64,000 nt of DNA from Nostoc sp. NIES-3756 (GCF_001548375.1 NZ_AP017295.1:868001-932000); one strand, 5' to 3'; positions 1 to 9,009 are shown, counted from the stretch's first letter. The notes: generated by a model not told the origin, from the sequence alone. Numbers and translations: made by a program.

Positions 1-466
1 ATATTCTCTGTGCTGATTCTTCCAAATCTGTCACACCGTAACGCTGTTTACAGATGTCAGCAAATCGCCATTCATGACCACCCCAGGTAAAAGGACGACC
101 ACCGACTACAGTCAGATTCCATTCGGGGAAATCTAGCTTACTGTAACCCACATGGGCTGAACCTAGTAAATCTAATTGTTCCTGTACCCAGTCTTCCTTG
201 GTGCGATCATAAGGACATTTCTTGCGTCCCCACTCTGTAGCCGAGTACCAAGCATCATGGTTGCCCATAATTGCTGCTTTGGGAATATTCACCGAAGCGA
301 TCGCTCTCACCACTTCCACCGACTCATTCCCAAAATCCCCTACAAACAGCACTAAGTCAACACCCAGATGCTTAAGTGCAATACCATCTTCTACTTCCCA
401 CTGATCATGAATATCTCCAACTACAGCAATTTTCAGTATTTTTGATTGAGATTTTTGACTGGTCAT
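1..466 (-). CDS. Metallophosphoesterase (calcineurin-like), C-terminus cut by window edge
   Basis: About 155 residues of the N-terminus are present, read leftwards from an ATG at 464-466. The start of the protein carries the calcineurin-like phosphoesterase metal motifs in order: GDIHDQ near residue 18, GDFGNE near residue 45 and GNHDAW near residue 70. This arrangement is that of the cyanobacterial/plant metallophosphoesterase group (TIGR04168-like), presumably a cytosolic two-metal phosphatase. The substrate cannot be told from sequence. The gene is divergent from nadA and separated from it by about 330 bases. The rest of the protein lies outside the window. Confidence 0.85.
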   Translation of the reverse strand, partial: MTSQKSQSKILKIAVVGDIHDQWEVEDGIALKHLGVDLVLFVGDFGNESVEVVRAIASVNIPKAAIMGNHDAWYSATEWGRKKCPYDRTKEDWVQEQLDLLGSAHVGYSKLDFPEWNLTVVGGRPFTWGGHEWRFADICKQRYGVTDLEESAQRI

Positions 467-794
467 GCCGCTTTCCTTGCCCTATATATCCAGCATAGGA
501 AACTCAGCCAGATTTTGACACTGTTTTAAGGTTTATGAGTTGAGAGAAGGAATGTAAGGGTATAAATAACCAAAATGTCAATACCCGTATATTTGTTCAT
601 TTGACCTTTATAAATTTTTCTCTGAGACGCTGTGATATTCGTAGCTGTATGAAGGGATAAGGCTTAAGCGCTCAACATTTTACTTTTGTGTGTCAATCTT
701 GACTATTTAAGGGTGTGAATCTGCATCTATTTTTGGTAAAAACTACTATAATTAATTTACCAGACAAAATTTGTAATAAAAAGTAACCCTAACT
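467..794. other. Divergent intergenic region between phosphoesterase and nadA
   Basis: No open frame with coding character was found. The right part is AT-rich and holds a TATAAT-like hexamer at 747-752. This hexamer is enclosed by a 6-base inverted repeat, ggtaaa at 735-740 and tttacc at 756-761. This is a plausible nadA promoter with an operator-like symmetry. No good -35 hexamer was seen. Confidence 0.4.
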
Positions 795-1769
795 GTGTTT
801 ACCACTGCTTTTGCTCAACGGGAACAGACTCAACCGGGTGGACTACCACTAGATTTATTTGCCGCTATTGAAAGTTTGAAAAAAGAACTCAACGCGGTTA
901 TCTTGGCGCATTATTATCAAGAACCGGATATTCAAGATATTGCAGACTTTATCGGCGACTCATTACAACTAGCAAGAGCCGCAGAGAAGACTAATGCAGA
1001 TGTGATTGTCTTTGCAGGCGTTCACTTCATGGCGGAGACGGCGAAGATTCTCAACCCTGATAAGTTGGTACTGTTACCAGATTTAACAGCAGGTTGTTCT
1101 CTGGCTGATAGCTGTCCACCAGATGAATTTGCCGCATTTAAAGCCGCACATCCCAATCATTTAGTAGTGTCTTATATTAACTGCTCTGCCGAAATCAAGG
1201 CGATGAGCGATATTATCTGCACCAGTTCCAACGCTGTGAAGATTGTGCAGCAAATACCCAAAGAACAGCCGATTATATTTGCTCCCGACAAAAATTTGGG
1301 ACGCTACGTCATGGAACAGACGGGACGGGAGATGGTGCTGTGGCAAGGTAGCTGCATGGTGCATGAAACCTTCTCTGAGAAGAAGATTGTACAACTAAAA
1401 GTTGCCCATCCCGAAGCAGAGGCGATCGCACACCCAGAATGTGAAAGTAGCGTATTGCGCCACGCCAGTTTTATCGGCTCCACAGCAGCCTTACTCAAAT
1501 ATTGCCAAACCAGCCCCAGCCAAGAGTTTATCGTAGCTACCGAGCCGGGCATTATTCACCAAATGCAAAAACTAGCACCGCACAAGCAATTTATCCCTGC
1601 GCCACCAATTAATAACTGTGCTTGTAACGAATGTCCATTTATGCGGTTAAATACTCTAGAAAAACTCTACTGGGCAATGAAAAACCGTACCCCAGAAATC
1701 ACCATGCCAGAACACATCCGCATCGCCGCTCTGCGACCAATTCAACGGATGTTAGAAATGAGTAATTAG
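795..1769 (+). CDS. nadA: Quinolinate synthase NadA
   Basis: NadA condenses iminoaspartate with dihydroxyacetone phosphate to give quinolinate in de novo NAD synthesis. The 324-residue protein has the family's usual layout: the [19 protein letters not shown] segment near residue 38 and the three cysteine regions that bind the single [4Fe-4S] cluster ([10 protein letters not shown] near 100, GSCMVHE near 186, [11 protein letters not shown] near 275). The start used is a GTG at 795, because no ATG lies upstream in frame near the expected N-terminus. A strong hairpin follows the gene, suggesting a single-gene transcript. nadB is not nearby. Confidence 0.96.
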   Translation: MFTTAFAQREQTQPGGLPLDLFAAIESLKKELNAVILAHYYQEPDIQDIADFIGDSLQLARAAEKTNADVIVFAGVHFMAETAKILNPDKLVLLPDLTAGCSLADSCPPDEFAAFKAAHPNHLVVSYINCSAEIKAMSDIICTSSNAVKIVQQIPKEQPIIFAPDKNLGRYVMEQTGREMVLWQGSCMVHETFSEKKIVQLKVAHPEAEAIAHPECESSVLRHASFIGSTAALLKYCQTSPSQEFIVATEPGIIHQMQKLAPHKQFIPAPPINNCACNECPFMRLNTLEKLYWAMKNRTPEITMPEHIRIAALRPIQRMLEMSN

Positions 1770-1785
1770 TTGATATTAAGTTGGC

Positions 1786-1830
1786 AAAAGTAGAGATTTC
1801 ACACACAACATCTCTACTTTTGTTGAATTT
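1786..1830 (+). terminator. Rho-independent terminator of nadA
   Basis: A perfect 12-base stem lies just after the nadA stop: aaaagtagagat at 1786-1797 pairs with atctctactttt at 1810-1821 around a 12-base loop. A T-rich stretch follows. Confidence 0.8.
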
Positions 1831-2067
1831 TTAGATAATACCAATTAAAAAAAAGAATGCAACAGATGAATAGGATAAGGGCGCAAGTCTTTGCGTTCCT
1901 ACAGATTTTTGATGTGTTGCAACGATTTTTTGAACATTTTTTATATTATTTTTCGATTTAGATAAACTATATTTTTTTAAATTTAATATAAAGCTCGAAA
2001 CATATTGTTATTACTATTTGCCAATATGGGAACTCTTACATGAAGAAAGTAATAAAGCTTCTAATTT

Positions 2068-3027
2068 ATGGTGAGAGGCGATCACATTTACATTAATGAC
2101 TTCAATATTATTCCTTTTACTCATCACGGAATTGATTGTGGTGATGGAACAGTCATTCATTATACAGGAGAAAGTGTTTGTCGAATTTCTATCTACGAAT
2201 TTAGCAAAGGTAAAAAAATTAATACATGGATATATGACAACTGTGATCATCCAGACCTTGTACTGCTACGTGCGGAGAGCAGATTAGGAGAAAGAAATTA
2301 TCATCTTATTCTGAATAACTGTGAACATTTTGCTAACTGGTGTAAAACAGGAATTGCGGAGTCAGAGCAAGTGAAGCTCCCATTAAATTTAATTGATTTT
2401 TTTAATTGGCGAATGGAAGAGAGAGAACGTCAATCTTATCAAGATTTATTTTACAAACAGAATGAAATTCTTAGAAAGTTAGAAAAGCAATTAAGACATA
2501 CAAAAACAATACCTACAAACCAACGAGAAAAAGTTGCCATCACAGGTTTTAATAATCAAACACAAGCAAATAGAAACACAGTATTTAAGGATTCTCTAGC
2601 TACAGATAAATTTGATTATCGTACACTTCAAGCTTTGTTACAAGAAGGTTATTGGCAAGAAGCTGATGAATTTACATTTTATGCAATGCTAAAAATCTCT
2701 AACAGAGAGTATGATAGATATTTCCGCCTAACAGATATTGCTAATTTTCCTCGTGAGGATCTACTTATCATTGATAAATTGTGGCGTGAACATAGCCGTA
2801 ATTCATTTGGATTTAGTGTACAAAAAGAAATATATAGAAGTTTAGGCGGGAACCAGAATTATGAATACGAAATTTGGGAAAGATTTAGCAATAAAGTAGG
2901 TTGGCGTGTTAATGAAATACCAGTATCATATGAAAAATTATGTTTTAGCATCCATGCCCCAAAGGGACATTTCCCTCATGGTAAAAGAATAGGTTCTGAA
3001 ATAATAGGGTTTTTGGCAATTATTTAG
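2068..3027 (+). CDS. LRAT-like NlpC/P60-fold protein fused to a C-terminal GUN4 domain
   Basis: This is a 319-residue two-domain protein. Residues 1-100 resemble lecithin:retinol acyltransferase (LRAT)-like proteins: the MVRGDHIY start, a FTHHGID box with H20, a second His at 31 (VIHYTG) and the NCEHFANW box with the expected nucleophile Cys85. Residues 110-175 form a charged, probably helical linker. Residues 183-313 match the GUN4 domain: GYWQEADEFTFYAML, DLLIIDKLW, FGFSVQKEIY, VGWR and GHFPHG. GUN4 domains bind tetrapyrroles and stimulate magnesium chelatase in chlorophyll synthesis. LRAT-like domains are thiol acyltransferases or hydrolases. Which substrate joins the two is unknown. The gene stands alone. 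An ATG at 2040 is in another frame and closes quickly. Confidence 0.85.
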   Translation: MVRGDHIYINDFNIIPFTHHGIDCGDGTVIHYTGESVCRISIYEFSKGKKINTWIYDNCDHPDLVLLRAESRLGERNYHLILNNCEHFANWCKTGIAESEQVKLPLNLIDFFNWRMEERERQSYQDLFYKQNEILRKLEKQLRHTKTIPTNQREKVAITGFNNQTQANRNTVFKDSLATDKFDYRTLQALLQEGYWQEADEFTFYAMLKISNREYDRYFRLTDIANFPREDLLIIDKLWREHSRNSFGFSVQKEIYRSLGGNQNYEYEIWERFSNKVGWRVNEIPVSYEKLCFSIHAPKGHFPHGKRIGSEIIGFLAII

Positions 3028-3117
3028 TGTATTGGCTATGGTTTGGGATGATTGACCAAACCATATACAATCACCAGTTTTCTCTTTAAGCAAGAGATAA
3101 ATGCAGTTGCCATATAG

Positions 3118-4050
3118 TTAAGACTTACTCTTTTCAGCCTCTTTTTGCGCCGCCTCACTATATTTCTTATATAGCTGAGTACGTATCTTAGCTTCCTGAT
3201 AACGACTGTGATCAGGTGGTACAGCTTTCATTAAATCGGAAGCACGTTGCCACATAGCAGCCAATTCCAACCATTGAGTTGAATTTTTAGCCACTTTACC
3301 TGCTGCTGAAGCTTGATTAGCAAGTCGCACAGCCGCCGCAAAATCATCAGAATCGTTAGCAGCGCCAGTATTAAAACTATTGCTCAAAACACCTGATTCT
3401 TTCTCGTTAGTATTGGCTGTAGCTAAAGAGTTTTTATTGTCGAACTGCACTAAGTTTTTCAGTTGTTCGTCAAACTGACTATAAAAAATCCAACCGAGTG
3501 ATAACAATAAGCATAAAGCAAATGCCGATCGCAACTTCACTGGAGAAACTTTCTTTTGTTTAATTTTGTTATTTAGTGGCGAGTAGTCGGGTAAGTTTGT
3601 TTGCCCGATTTCCGCTTGTGCTTCTTGAATGTCTTTAATTAAGCGCTTGAGAACATTTGGTTGAGCAAGGGTAATTTCCTGTGTCCAGAGTAATTGGTCA
3701 TCGCGCTCAAGTTCTGTCAACCAAAGTAACTGCTGTTCTCGCACAATGCGGCTGTTAATCTTGATGCGACGAATATTACGCGGTGCAATTGATTCCAGAA
3801 TACGCTGGATTTGCTCCACTAGGCTAGACTGCTCAAGTTGCTCCTCCTGAGACGCTTCACACAATAGTTGTAAGACACCATCAGCAAAAACTGCCCTGAT
3901 TCTCACACCGGATTTGGTGAGCTTGTCGTTTAACACTTGAATAATCGCTGCAACGCTCCCCTGATGGGCTTGCCAACCGATATCGTTTATTCGATCAACC
4001 ATTGGAGATTTAGTAATAGCTTTAAACCCTGATTTTTTTAAAAGAATCAT
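3118..4050 (-). CDS. Conserved hypothetical single-pass membrane protein
   Basis: No function is recognised. The 310-residue protein has a soluble N-terminal part (about 17-165) with regular alternation of helices and strands, a basic stretch near 168-173, one hydrophobic membrane segment near 176-193 (FALCLLLSLGWIFY), and a helical alanine/lysine-rich C-terminus. The second Met (residue 17, MVDRIND) is a possible alternative start because the first 16 residues look unlike a structured domain. The topology suggests an N-terminal cytosolic domain with a 115-residue tail across the membrane. The gene is monocistronic. Confidence 0.7.
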   Translation of the reverse strand: MILLKKSGFKAITKSPMVDRINDIGWQAHQGSVAAIIQVLNDKLTKSGVRIRAVFADGVLQLLCEASQEEQLEQSSLVEQIQRILESIAPRNIRRIKINSRIVREQQLLWLTELERDDQLLWTQEITLAQPNVLKRLIKDIQEAQAEIGQTNLPDYSPLNNKIKQKKVSPVKLRSAFALCLLLSLGWIFYSQFDEQLKNLVQFDNKNSLATANTNEKESGVLSNSFNTGAANDSDDFAAAVRLANQASAAGKVAKNSTQWLELAAMWQRASDLMKAVPPDHSRYQEAKIRTQLYKKYSEAAQKEAEKSKS

Positions 4051-4532
4051 AATATTAGGCTGGTGTTCTACTGAACTTTACCTTGTCTTCGATTTTACGA
4101 GTAAATAGATGTGGTTGTCACATGAAATCTTAAAAATCTAAACTCCTTATACTTATAGCTAGGAAGCTCTAGATTTACCGCATTACAATCATACTTAACA
4201 AAAAATAAACAACATCAGGGTCAACACTTAACGCCTTGATTTTTCTTTAAATTATGCCATCTAGAACCCTGTCCGCCTACTGCCTTGCTATTATTGAATG
4301 TTTTAACGCCTTTGTTAACCTATAAGACTCGTTGCTGCTTCCAGGGATCTTCCTGGTAAATCATAGCCAGTACTCTTTCTACCTACAAGCACAACTTCAT
4401 AAGTATCATTACTCATTCATTACAGTGATTTCCAAGTATTTTATCAGCGATCGCTATCCTAACCACCCCCAAAAAACATTACCCCTCTCCGCCGCCGGAA
4501 AGGGGTTAAAGATGAGATACTCAGCACTCAGC
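4051..4532. other. Non-coding spacer with one GC-rich palindrome
   Basis: No convincing gene was found. Near 4473-4507 there is a GC-rich imperfect palindrome (cccctctccgcc...ggaaaggggtta) of the kind repeated near 13.8 kb. A short plus-strand frame here overlaps the end of ndhJ and is not credible. Confidence 0.5.
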
Positions 4533-5060
4533 CTAGTAAGCGTCCTGCAACTCGTAGAAATCAGGTGAGATGTAATCCTTCCGCAAAGGCCAACCTACCC
4601 AATCCTCTGGCATTAAGATACGCTTCAAGTTGGGGTGTCCTTCGTAGATGATGCCGAGCATATCGTAAGATTCGCGTTCTTGCCAGTCGGCAGTTTTCCA
4701 AATCCAGTAGACTGAAGGCACTACAGGATTCTCCCGTAGTAAGAACACCTTCACCCGAACTTCTTGTGGTTTATCAGCATTATCACCCACTTTAATCAAG
4801 TGATAGACGCTCACCAAATCCTGTCCGGGGCCGAGGTCGATACCGCCTTGAAACTGGAGATAGTTAAACCCGTAAGCATACAAAGCTGTAGCGATAGGAA
4901 GCAAAAAATCTGCTTCTACTTTAATGATCTCTACGCCGTTTTTGTCAGCTTCCAAAGACTCATGGGCAAAACCATTTTCTGACAGCCACTGAGAAACCTG
5001 CCCAGATGGCACTATAGCCTTTTCTGCTGCTGGTACTGGTTTTAATTCTTCATCAGCCAC
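4533..5060 (-). CDS. ndhJ: NAD(P)H-quinone oxidoreductase subunit J
   Basis: Subunit of the peripheral arm of the thylakoid NDH-1 complex, which passes electrons from ferredoxin to plastoquinone in cyclic flow, respiration and CO2 uptake. The 175-residue protein is homologous to the 30-kDa subunit (NuoC). It carries the family signature [24 protein letters not shown] near the centre, split here as [10 protein letters not shown] and [15 protein letters not shown], followed by YDMLGI and LPEDW-like [15 protein letters not shown]. It is the last gene of ndhC-ndhK-ndhJ. Its start overlaps the end of ndhK by 8 bases, which favours translational coupling. Confidence 0.96.
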   Translation of the reverse strand: MADEELKPVPAAEKAIVPSGQVSQWLSENGFAHESLEADKNGVEIIKVEADFLLPIATALYAYGFNYLQFQGGIDLGPGQDLVSVYHLIKVGDNADKPQEVRVKVFLLRENPVVPSVYWIWKTADWQERESYDMLGIIYEGHPNLKRILMPEDWVGWPLRKDYISPDFYELQDAY

Positions 5061-5790
5061 GTTTCTGTTCCTCCTTCTGAGTTTGTGATGTCAGCAGTGC
5101 TGGGGGAACAGGAAGACCGATCGCTTCTGCCAATTCTTTTGGTGGGTTGAAGCGAGTATCCGACTGCATATACTTGCCAGTTAATATTTCTGGTACTGGC
5201 TTCAAGTTATGAGTCGTGCTGTAGAAACGGTGCGTTTGTTTGATTTGACTCCGTTCCTGCATTGAATCGTTAGCAATCTTCTTCCGCAACTTAATAATTG
5301 CGTCAATAATTGCTTCGGGACGGGGAGGACAACCGGGTAAGTAGACATCCACAGGAATTAACTTGTCAACACCACGCACGGCTGTAGGTGAATCAACACT
5401 GAACATCCCGCCTGTAATTGTGCAAGCGCCCATAGCGATTACATACTTAGGTTCGGGCATTTGTTCATAAAGACGCACCAATTGAGGAGCCATCTTCATG
5501 GTGATAGTGCCGGCTGTGATAATCAAATCGGCTTGACGAGGACTAGAACGGGGAATGAGTCCGAAGCGGTCAAAGTCGAAACGAGAACCAATTAATGCTG
5601 CAAACTCAATAAAGCAGCAAGCTGTACCAAATAACAAAGGCCACAGACTCGAAAGTCTAGCCCAGTTGTAGAGGTCATCAACCGTGGTTAAAATGACGTT
5701 TTCCGAAAGGTCTTGAGTGACTGTAGGACGCTCAACTGGGTTGATGATTCGCTCTTTGTCCTGAGTAGTTAAATCTTGATTCAAGACCAT
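5053..5790 (-). CDS. ndhK: NAD(P)H-quinone oxidoreductase subunit K
   Basis: NdhK carries the terminal [4Fe-4S] cluster (N2 equivalent) of NDH-1 next to the quinone site. The 245-residue protein shows the four ligand cysteines in their family setting: adjacent cysteines in [10 protein letters not shown] near residue 57, GACTITGG near 122 and [10 protein letters not shown] near 153. The basic C-terminal tail is typical of cyanobacteria. The gene overlaps ndhC by 10 bases upstream and ndhJ by 8 bases downstream, so the three genes are co-translated from one mRNA. Confidence 0.97.
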   Translation of the reverse strand: MVLNQDLTTQDKERIINPVERPTVTQDLSENVILTTVDDLYNWARLSSLWPLLFGTACCFIEFAALIGSRFDFDRFGLIPRSSPRQADLIITAGTITMKMAPQLVRLYEQMPEPKYVIAMGACTITGGMFSVDSPTAVRGVDKLIPVDVYLPGCPPRPEAIIDAIIKLRKKIANDSMQERSQIKQTHRFYSTTHNLKPVPEILTGKYMQSDTRFNPPKELAEAIGLPVPPALLTSQTQKEEQKRG

Positions 5791-6143
5791 TCCAAAGCTC
5801 CTTTACGCCAGGCGTAAACTAGGGCGACTACAAGAATTGCAATAAAAATCAGCGCTTCAATGAATGCCAATAGCCCCAGACGGTGGAAAGCAACTGCCCA
5901 AGGATATAAGAACACAGTTTCCACGTCAAAGACGACGAAGACTAAGGCAAACATATAGTAACGGATATTGAACTGAATCCAGGCTCCCCCGATGGGTTCC
6001 ATACCAGATTCATAGGTGGTGCGGCGTTCCAGGCTATTACCCTTTGGTCGTAGGAGCTTGGACGCAGAAAGCGCTAAGGCAGGAACTAGGCTACAGATAA
6101 TAAAGAAGCCTAGTAGGTACTCGTAACCGCTAAGGACAAACAC
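5781..6143 (-). CDS. ndhC: NAD(P)H-quinone oxidoreductase subunit 3
   Basis: Small membrane subunit of NDH-1 (NuoA homologue). The 120-residue protein has three hydrophobic segments (about 8-28, 62-82 and 90-110) and the conserved loop ending [15 protein letters not shown], which shapes the quinone channel. It is the first gene of ndhC-ndhK-ndhJ and overlaps ndhK by 10 bases. The transcript starts in the spacer shared with rubA, which is read the other way. Confidence 0.97.
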   Translation of the reverse strand: MFVLSGYEYLLGFFIICSLVPALALSASKLLRPKGNSLERRTTYESGMEPIGGAWIQFNIRYYMFALVFVVFDVETVFLYPWAVAFHRLGLLAFIEALIFIAILVVALVYAWRKGALEWS

Positions 6144-6193
6144 AATGAATATCTACCGCTTATAGTGTAAATTAGGCTGTTACTTTCTTTTAC

Positions 6194-6228
6194 ATTATAT
6201 CTTCTTCGGTTTGCCGAAATCTGGTCAA
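6194..6228 (-). promoter_or_regulatory. Candidate promoter of ndhCKJ
   Basis: Read on the minus strand, TATAAT lies at 6199-6194 and TTGACC at 6228-6223. The 23-base spacing is longer than the usual 17, so this may be a -10 driven promoter with an activator rather than a standard sigma-70 promoter. Confidence 0.3.
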
Positions 6229-6338
6229 CAGACGCATTTGAAGTATTTGAATCATTTTTATAAGTGATAGAAAAGTCTAACAGTTATGTCATAATTTTTA
6301 ACGTATATTTAATAATTCTTTTCTGCGAGACTTTAACC

Positions 6339-6674
6339 ATGAGCGAACAAGCTGTTGAAAACACAGTGTTAGACCGCTTTGAGTGTCGCGCCTGCGGTTA
6401 TGTTTACGAACCAGAGAAGGGTGACGATAAGCATGACATTGATCCAGGGACACCCTTTGCCGAATTGCCAGTAAATTGGCGCTGTCCAGTTTGCACGGCG
6501 AAAAAGGTGGCTTTTACCAACATCGGCCCTGCTGGTACAGCTTCAGGGTTCAAAGAAAATCTCGGTTATGGTCTAGGTGTCAACAAACTCACCCCAGCGC
6601 AAAAAAATATTCTCATTTTTGGCGCTTTAGCTTTGGGTTTCTTGTTCTTTATTAGTCTTTATGGTTTGCAGTAG
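6339..6674 (+). CDS. rubA: Membrane-anchored rubredoxin RubA
   Basis: RubA is a one-iron rubredoxin needed for photosystem II (and reported for photosystem I) assembly. The 111-residue protein has the two CxxC iron ligand pairs, CRACGY near residue 16 and CPVCTAKK near 51, then a linker and a single C-terminal membrane helix (about 88-108, ILIFGALALGFLFFISLYG). I chose the ATG at 6339 (MSEQAVEN) over upstream in-frame starts because the extra N-terminal residues are unconserved and hydrophobic. The order rubA-ycf48-psbEFLJ is the known cyanobacterial PSII assembly cluster. Confidence 0.95.
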   Translation: MSEQAVENTVLDRFECRACGYVYEPEKGDDKHDIDPGTPFAELPVNWRCPVCTAKKVAFTNIGPAGTASGFKENLGYGLGVNKLTPAQKNILIFGALALGFLFFISLYGLQ

Positions 6675-6790
6675 GAGGCAGGAGAGGCAAGGGAGCAGGG
6701 AGCAAGGGAGAGGGACTTCCCCTTTTCCCCCTGCACCCCGCCCCCCTGCTTCTTTCTCCCCCCCACTCCCCTATTCCGCTTAAGGTAAAC
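6675..6790. repeat. Polypurine then polypyrimidine spacer after rubA
   Basis: A run of AGGGAG-type purines at about 6674-6714 is followed by CCCCCT-type pyrimidines to about 6775. Such asymmetric tracts recur between genes in this window (20.73-20.81, 25.98-26.03 and 45.40-45.46 kb). The two halves can pair to form a long imperfect stem, so this could act as a transcription attenuator between rubA and ycf48. Confidence 0.45.
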
Positions 6791-6834
6791 CTTCTAGAGA
6801 AACCTTACACAAATTTAGAAACAATTAAAAATCG

Positions 6835-7857
6835 ATGGTTATTGTGAAAAGTTGGCAAAAAATATTTGCTTTGTTGATGGTCGTGTTCTTGTGTATTGGC
6901 TGTAGTAAGGTTCCTTCTACCAGCTACAATCCTTGGGCGGTTGTTTCTGTGCCAACAGAAGCCAAATTATTTGATATTGGGTTTACGGAAAATCCTCAGC
7001 ATGGTTTTTTGGTTGGAAGTAATTCTACTCTCTTAGAAACTAATGATGGCGGAAATACTTGGAAACCCCTGAACTTGGCTTTGGATGATGATAGATACCG
7101 TTTTGACTCGGTAAGTTTCTCTGGCAAAGAAGGCTGGATTGCTGGAGAACCTTCTCTACTACTACACACCACCGATGAGGGTCGTTCTTGGTCACGCATT
7201 GCTCTGAGTGAGAAACTTCCTGGTAATCCCATTGCTGTCCAAGCATTGGCAGCAAACACGGCGGAAATGGCGACAGATGTAGGCGCTATCTATAAAACTA
7301 CTGATGGTGGCAAAAACTGGAAAGCTCAGGTAGAGGCAGCTGTAGGAGTGGTGCGGAACTTGGAACGTGCTGCTGATGGTAAGTATGTTGCTGTTTCCGC
7401 CAAGGGCAGTTTCTACTCCACTTGGGAACCAGGACAAAATGCTTGGGTTCCCCATAACCGCAACAGTTCCCGCCGTGTGGAAAATATGGGCTTTTCTCAG
7501 GATGGACAGTTGTGGTTACTGGCTAGGGGTGGTCAGGTACAGTTTAGCGACCCAGAAAAACCAGAAGAATGGCTAGATGCCCAAAACCCGGAACTTTCTA
7601 CGAGTTGGGGTTTGTTGGATATGGCTTATCGCACACCCAATGAATTATGGGTTAGTGGCGGTAGTGCTAATTTATTGGTAAGTACCGATGGCGGCAAAAC
7701 TTGGGAAAAAGACCGAGATATTGAGGATGTAGCGGCTAATTTGTACAAGATTGTCTTTTTCAAGCCAGATCAAGGATTTATTATCGGCGATCGCGGTGTT
7801 TTACTAAAATACCAACCCGAAGTGGCTAAAGCTGCTAAAACCGAGCCAGCCGCATAG
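6835..7857 (+). CDS. ycf48: Photosystem II assembly factor Ycf48 (HCF136 homologue)
   Basis: Ycf48 is a lumenal seven-bladed beta-propeller that stabilises newly made D1 and the PSII reaction-centre assembly intermediate. The 340-residue protein begins with a lipoprotein signal peptide: basic MVIVKSWQK, a hydrophobic stretch, then the lipobox CIGC near residue 23, so it should be lipidated on the lumenal side of the membrane. The body contains repeated Asp-box-like turns (TNDGGNTW, TTDEGRSW, TTDGGKNW, STDGGKTW), the hallmark of the propeller. It sits between rubA and psbE, as in other cyanobacteria. Confidence 0.96.
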   Translation: MVIVKSWQKIFALLMVVFLCIGCSKVPSTSYNPWAVVSVPTEAKLFDIGFTENPQHGFLVGSNSTLLETNDGGNTWKPLNLALDDDRYRFDSVSFSGKEGWIAGEPSLLLHTTDEGRSWSRIALSEKLPGNPIAVQALAANTAEMATDVGAIYKTTDGGKNWKAQVEAAVGVVRNLERAADGKYVAVSAKGSFYSTWEPGQNAWVPHNRNSSRRVENMGFSQDGQLWLLARGGQVQFSDPEKPEEWLDAQNPELSTSWGLLDMAYRTPNELWVSGGSANLLVSTDGGKTWEKDRDIEDVAANLYKIVFFKPDQGFIIGDRGVLLKYQPEVAKAAKTEPAA

Positions 7858-7894
7858 GTATTTCTCCTACTTTTATGAGAAGTAAAGTTGCAAC

Positions 7895-7925
7895 TTGTAA
7901 CTCTTTCTAAACTTTGTAGGATAAT
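7895..7925 (+). promoter_or_regulatory. Candidate psbEFLJ promoter
   Basis: TTGTAA at 7895-7900 and GATAAT at 7920-7925 are separated by 19 bases, about 40 bases upstream of the psbE ATG. The spacing is slightly long. A separate promoter is plausible because the spacer after ycf48 is about 100 bases. Confidence 0.35.
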
Positions 7926-7961
7926 AAACTCAATAACAATCTTTGTGAAGGTAGGGATCTC

Positions 7962-8210
7962 ATGTCAGGGACTACTGGAGAACGTCCGTTTTCCGATATC
8001 ATCACCAGTGTTCGTTACTGGGTAATTCACAGCATAACCATTCCAGCGCTATTTATTGCTGGTTGGTTATTCGTTAGCACCGGGCTAGCTTATGATGTGT
8101 TTGGTACTCCACGTCCTGATGAGTATTACACTCAAACACGGCAAGAACTGCCCATTGTGAACAATCGCTTTGAAGCGAAACAACAAGTTGAAAAACTTAT
8201 CCAAAAGTAG
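7962..8210 (+). CDS. psbE: Cytochrome b559 subunit alpha
   Basis: PsbE and PsbF together bind the b559 heme in the photosystem II core. The 82-residue protein has the conserved N-terminus [20 protein letters not shown], then [17 protein letters not shown], where the His is the axial heme ligand at the start of the single membrane helix. A long lumenal tail follows. A GAAGG ribosome-binding site precedes the ATG. It is the first gene of the four-gene psbEFLJ operon and its stop is 9 bases before psbF. Confidence 0.98.
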   Translation: MSGTTGERPFSDIITSVRYWVIHSITIPALFIAGWLFVSTGLAYDVFGTPRPDEYYTQTRQELPIVNNRFEAKQQVEKLIQK

Positions 8211-8219
8211 TTTGAAATC

Positions 8220-8357
8220 ATGACTAGCGGCAATAACATCAATCAACCAGTTACCTATCCTATTTTTACAGTCAGATGGCTGGCAGTTCATACTCTAGCT
8301 GTACCTACTGTATTCTTCTTGGGCGCGATCGCCTCAATGCAGTTTATTCAACGCTAG
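8220..8357 (+). CDS. psbF: Cytochrome b559 subunit beta
   Basis: A 45-residue protein with the psbF hallmark [17 protein letters not shown], in which the His is the second axial ligand of cytochrome b559, in one membrane helix ending near the SMQFIQR C-terminus. It starts at the ATG at 8220, 9 bases after psbE, and is followed 20 bases later by psbL. Confidence 0.97.
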   Translation: MTSGNNINQPVTYPIFTVRWLAVHTLAVPTVFFLGAIASMQFIQR

Positions 8358-8377
8358 TTCCACACTAGGAGTGAATC

Positions 8378-8497
8378 ATGGAAAGAACGCCCAATCCGAA
8401 TAACCAACCGGTTGAACTTAACCGGACTTCACTTTATCTAGGACTATTACTAGTTTTCGTTCTAGGTATTCTATTCTCCAGTTACTTCTTTAACTAA
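8378..8497 (+). CDS. psbL: Photosystem II reaction-centre protein L
   Basis: A 39-residue single-helix PSII subunit located near the QA site and the monomer interface. It has the conserved start [20 protein letters not shown] and the helix [19 protein letters not shown] to the C-terminus. The match is full length. It is preceded by AGGAGTGA, a good ribosome-binding site. Confidence 0.97.
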   Translation: MERTPNPNNQPVELNRTSLYLGLLLVFVLGILFSSYFFN

Positions 8498-8565
8498 CTG
8501 GAACTCTGTTTTGAATCTTTGTTTATTCAACCTGTGTTGATTTGTTGTTAAGGGAGGAGAAAGCT

Positions 8566-8691
8566 GTGTCTGCTGGAAGCGGTGGGAGAATACCTCTGTG
8601 GGTCGTCGCTACGATCGCAGGTTTAGGTGTAATTACAGTTGTAGGCATTTTCTTTTACGGAGCCTACGCTGGACTTGGTTCTTCATTATAA
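8566..8691 (+). CDS. psbJ: Photosystem II reaction-centre protein J
   Basis: A 41-residue single-helix PSII subunit next to cytochrome b559, needed for efficient electron transfer past QA. The sequence runs [12 protein letters not shown], then the helix [24 protein letters not shown]. It starts with GTG at 8566, placed correctly behind AGGGAGGAGA. No in-frame ATG exists, so the GTG start is firm. It is the last gene of the operon, converging on psaI. Confidence 0.96.
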   Translation: MSAGSGGRIPLWVVATIAGLGVITVVGIFFYGAYAGLGSSL

Positions 8692-8731
8692 ATAGTCTGA
8701 ATTTTCTAGCCCTTGTTTAGAAAACAGCATT

Positions 8732-8764
8732 AAAAAACCGCCTATCTTATTAGAGATAGGCGGT
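8732..8764 (-). terminator. Terminator shared by psbEFLJ and psaI
   Basis: A perfect 11-base stem, accgcctatct at 8737-8747 with agataggcggt at 8754-8764, has a 6-base loop. On the minus strand it is followed directly by a run of six T, so it is a textbook terminator for psaI. On the plus strand the stem is followed by a weaker attcta, so it may also stop psbJ. Confidence 0.8.
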
Positions 8765-8868
8765 ATTCTAATTTGTAACTTTCAAATCGCTTGTCTGAAG
8801 ATTTGATAATAGGTAATAAGTAAAAAATTTAGCATTAAATTACATATTACCCCTTATCTTTGGTTAGA

Positions 8869-9009
8869 CTACACAAGGTCTTCGCGCTCAATGTATAAGA
8901 ACAAATATGCGAAGGTTACAGCAGGCAAAATTAGCCCAACTGTGGGAACCAATATAGAGGGTAGGAAGGTGCTGTAAGCGAACAAATGAGGAAAAAGTGT
9001 TGAGACCAT
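8869..9009 (-). CDS. psaI: Photosystem I reaction-centre subunit VIII
   Basis: A 46-residue single-helix protein ending TFAYLFLYIEREDLV. It is preceded by TFLPSILVPTVGLILPAV, the typical PsaI pattern; PsaI helps PsaL dock for PSI trimer or tetramer formation. It reads on the minus strand, tail to tail with psbJ, and shares the hairpin between them. The ATG complement is at 9007-9009. psaL is not adjacent here. Confidence 0.93.
   Translation of the reverse strand: MVSTLFPHLFAYSTFLPSILVPTVGLILPAVTFAYLFLYIEREDLV

Noticed and set aside
4332-4568. 78-residue frame near ndhJ end
   Set aside because: Crosses a palindromic repeat and the conserved 3' end of ndhJ on the other strand.
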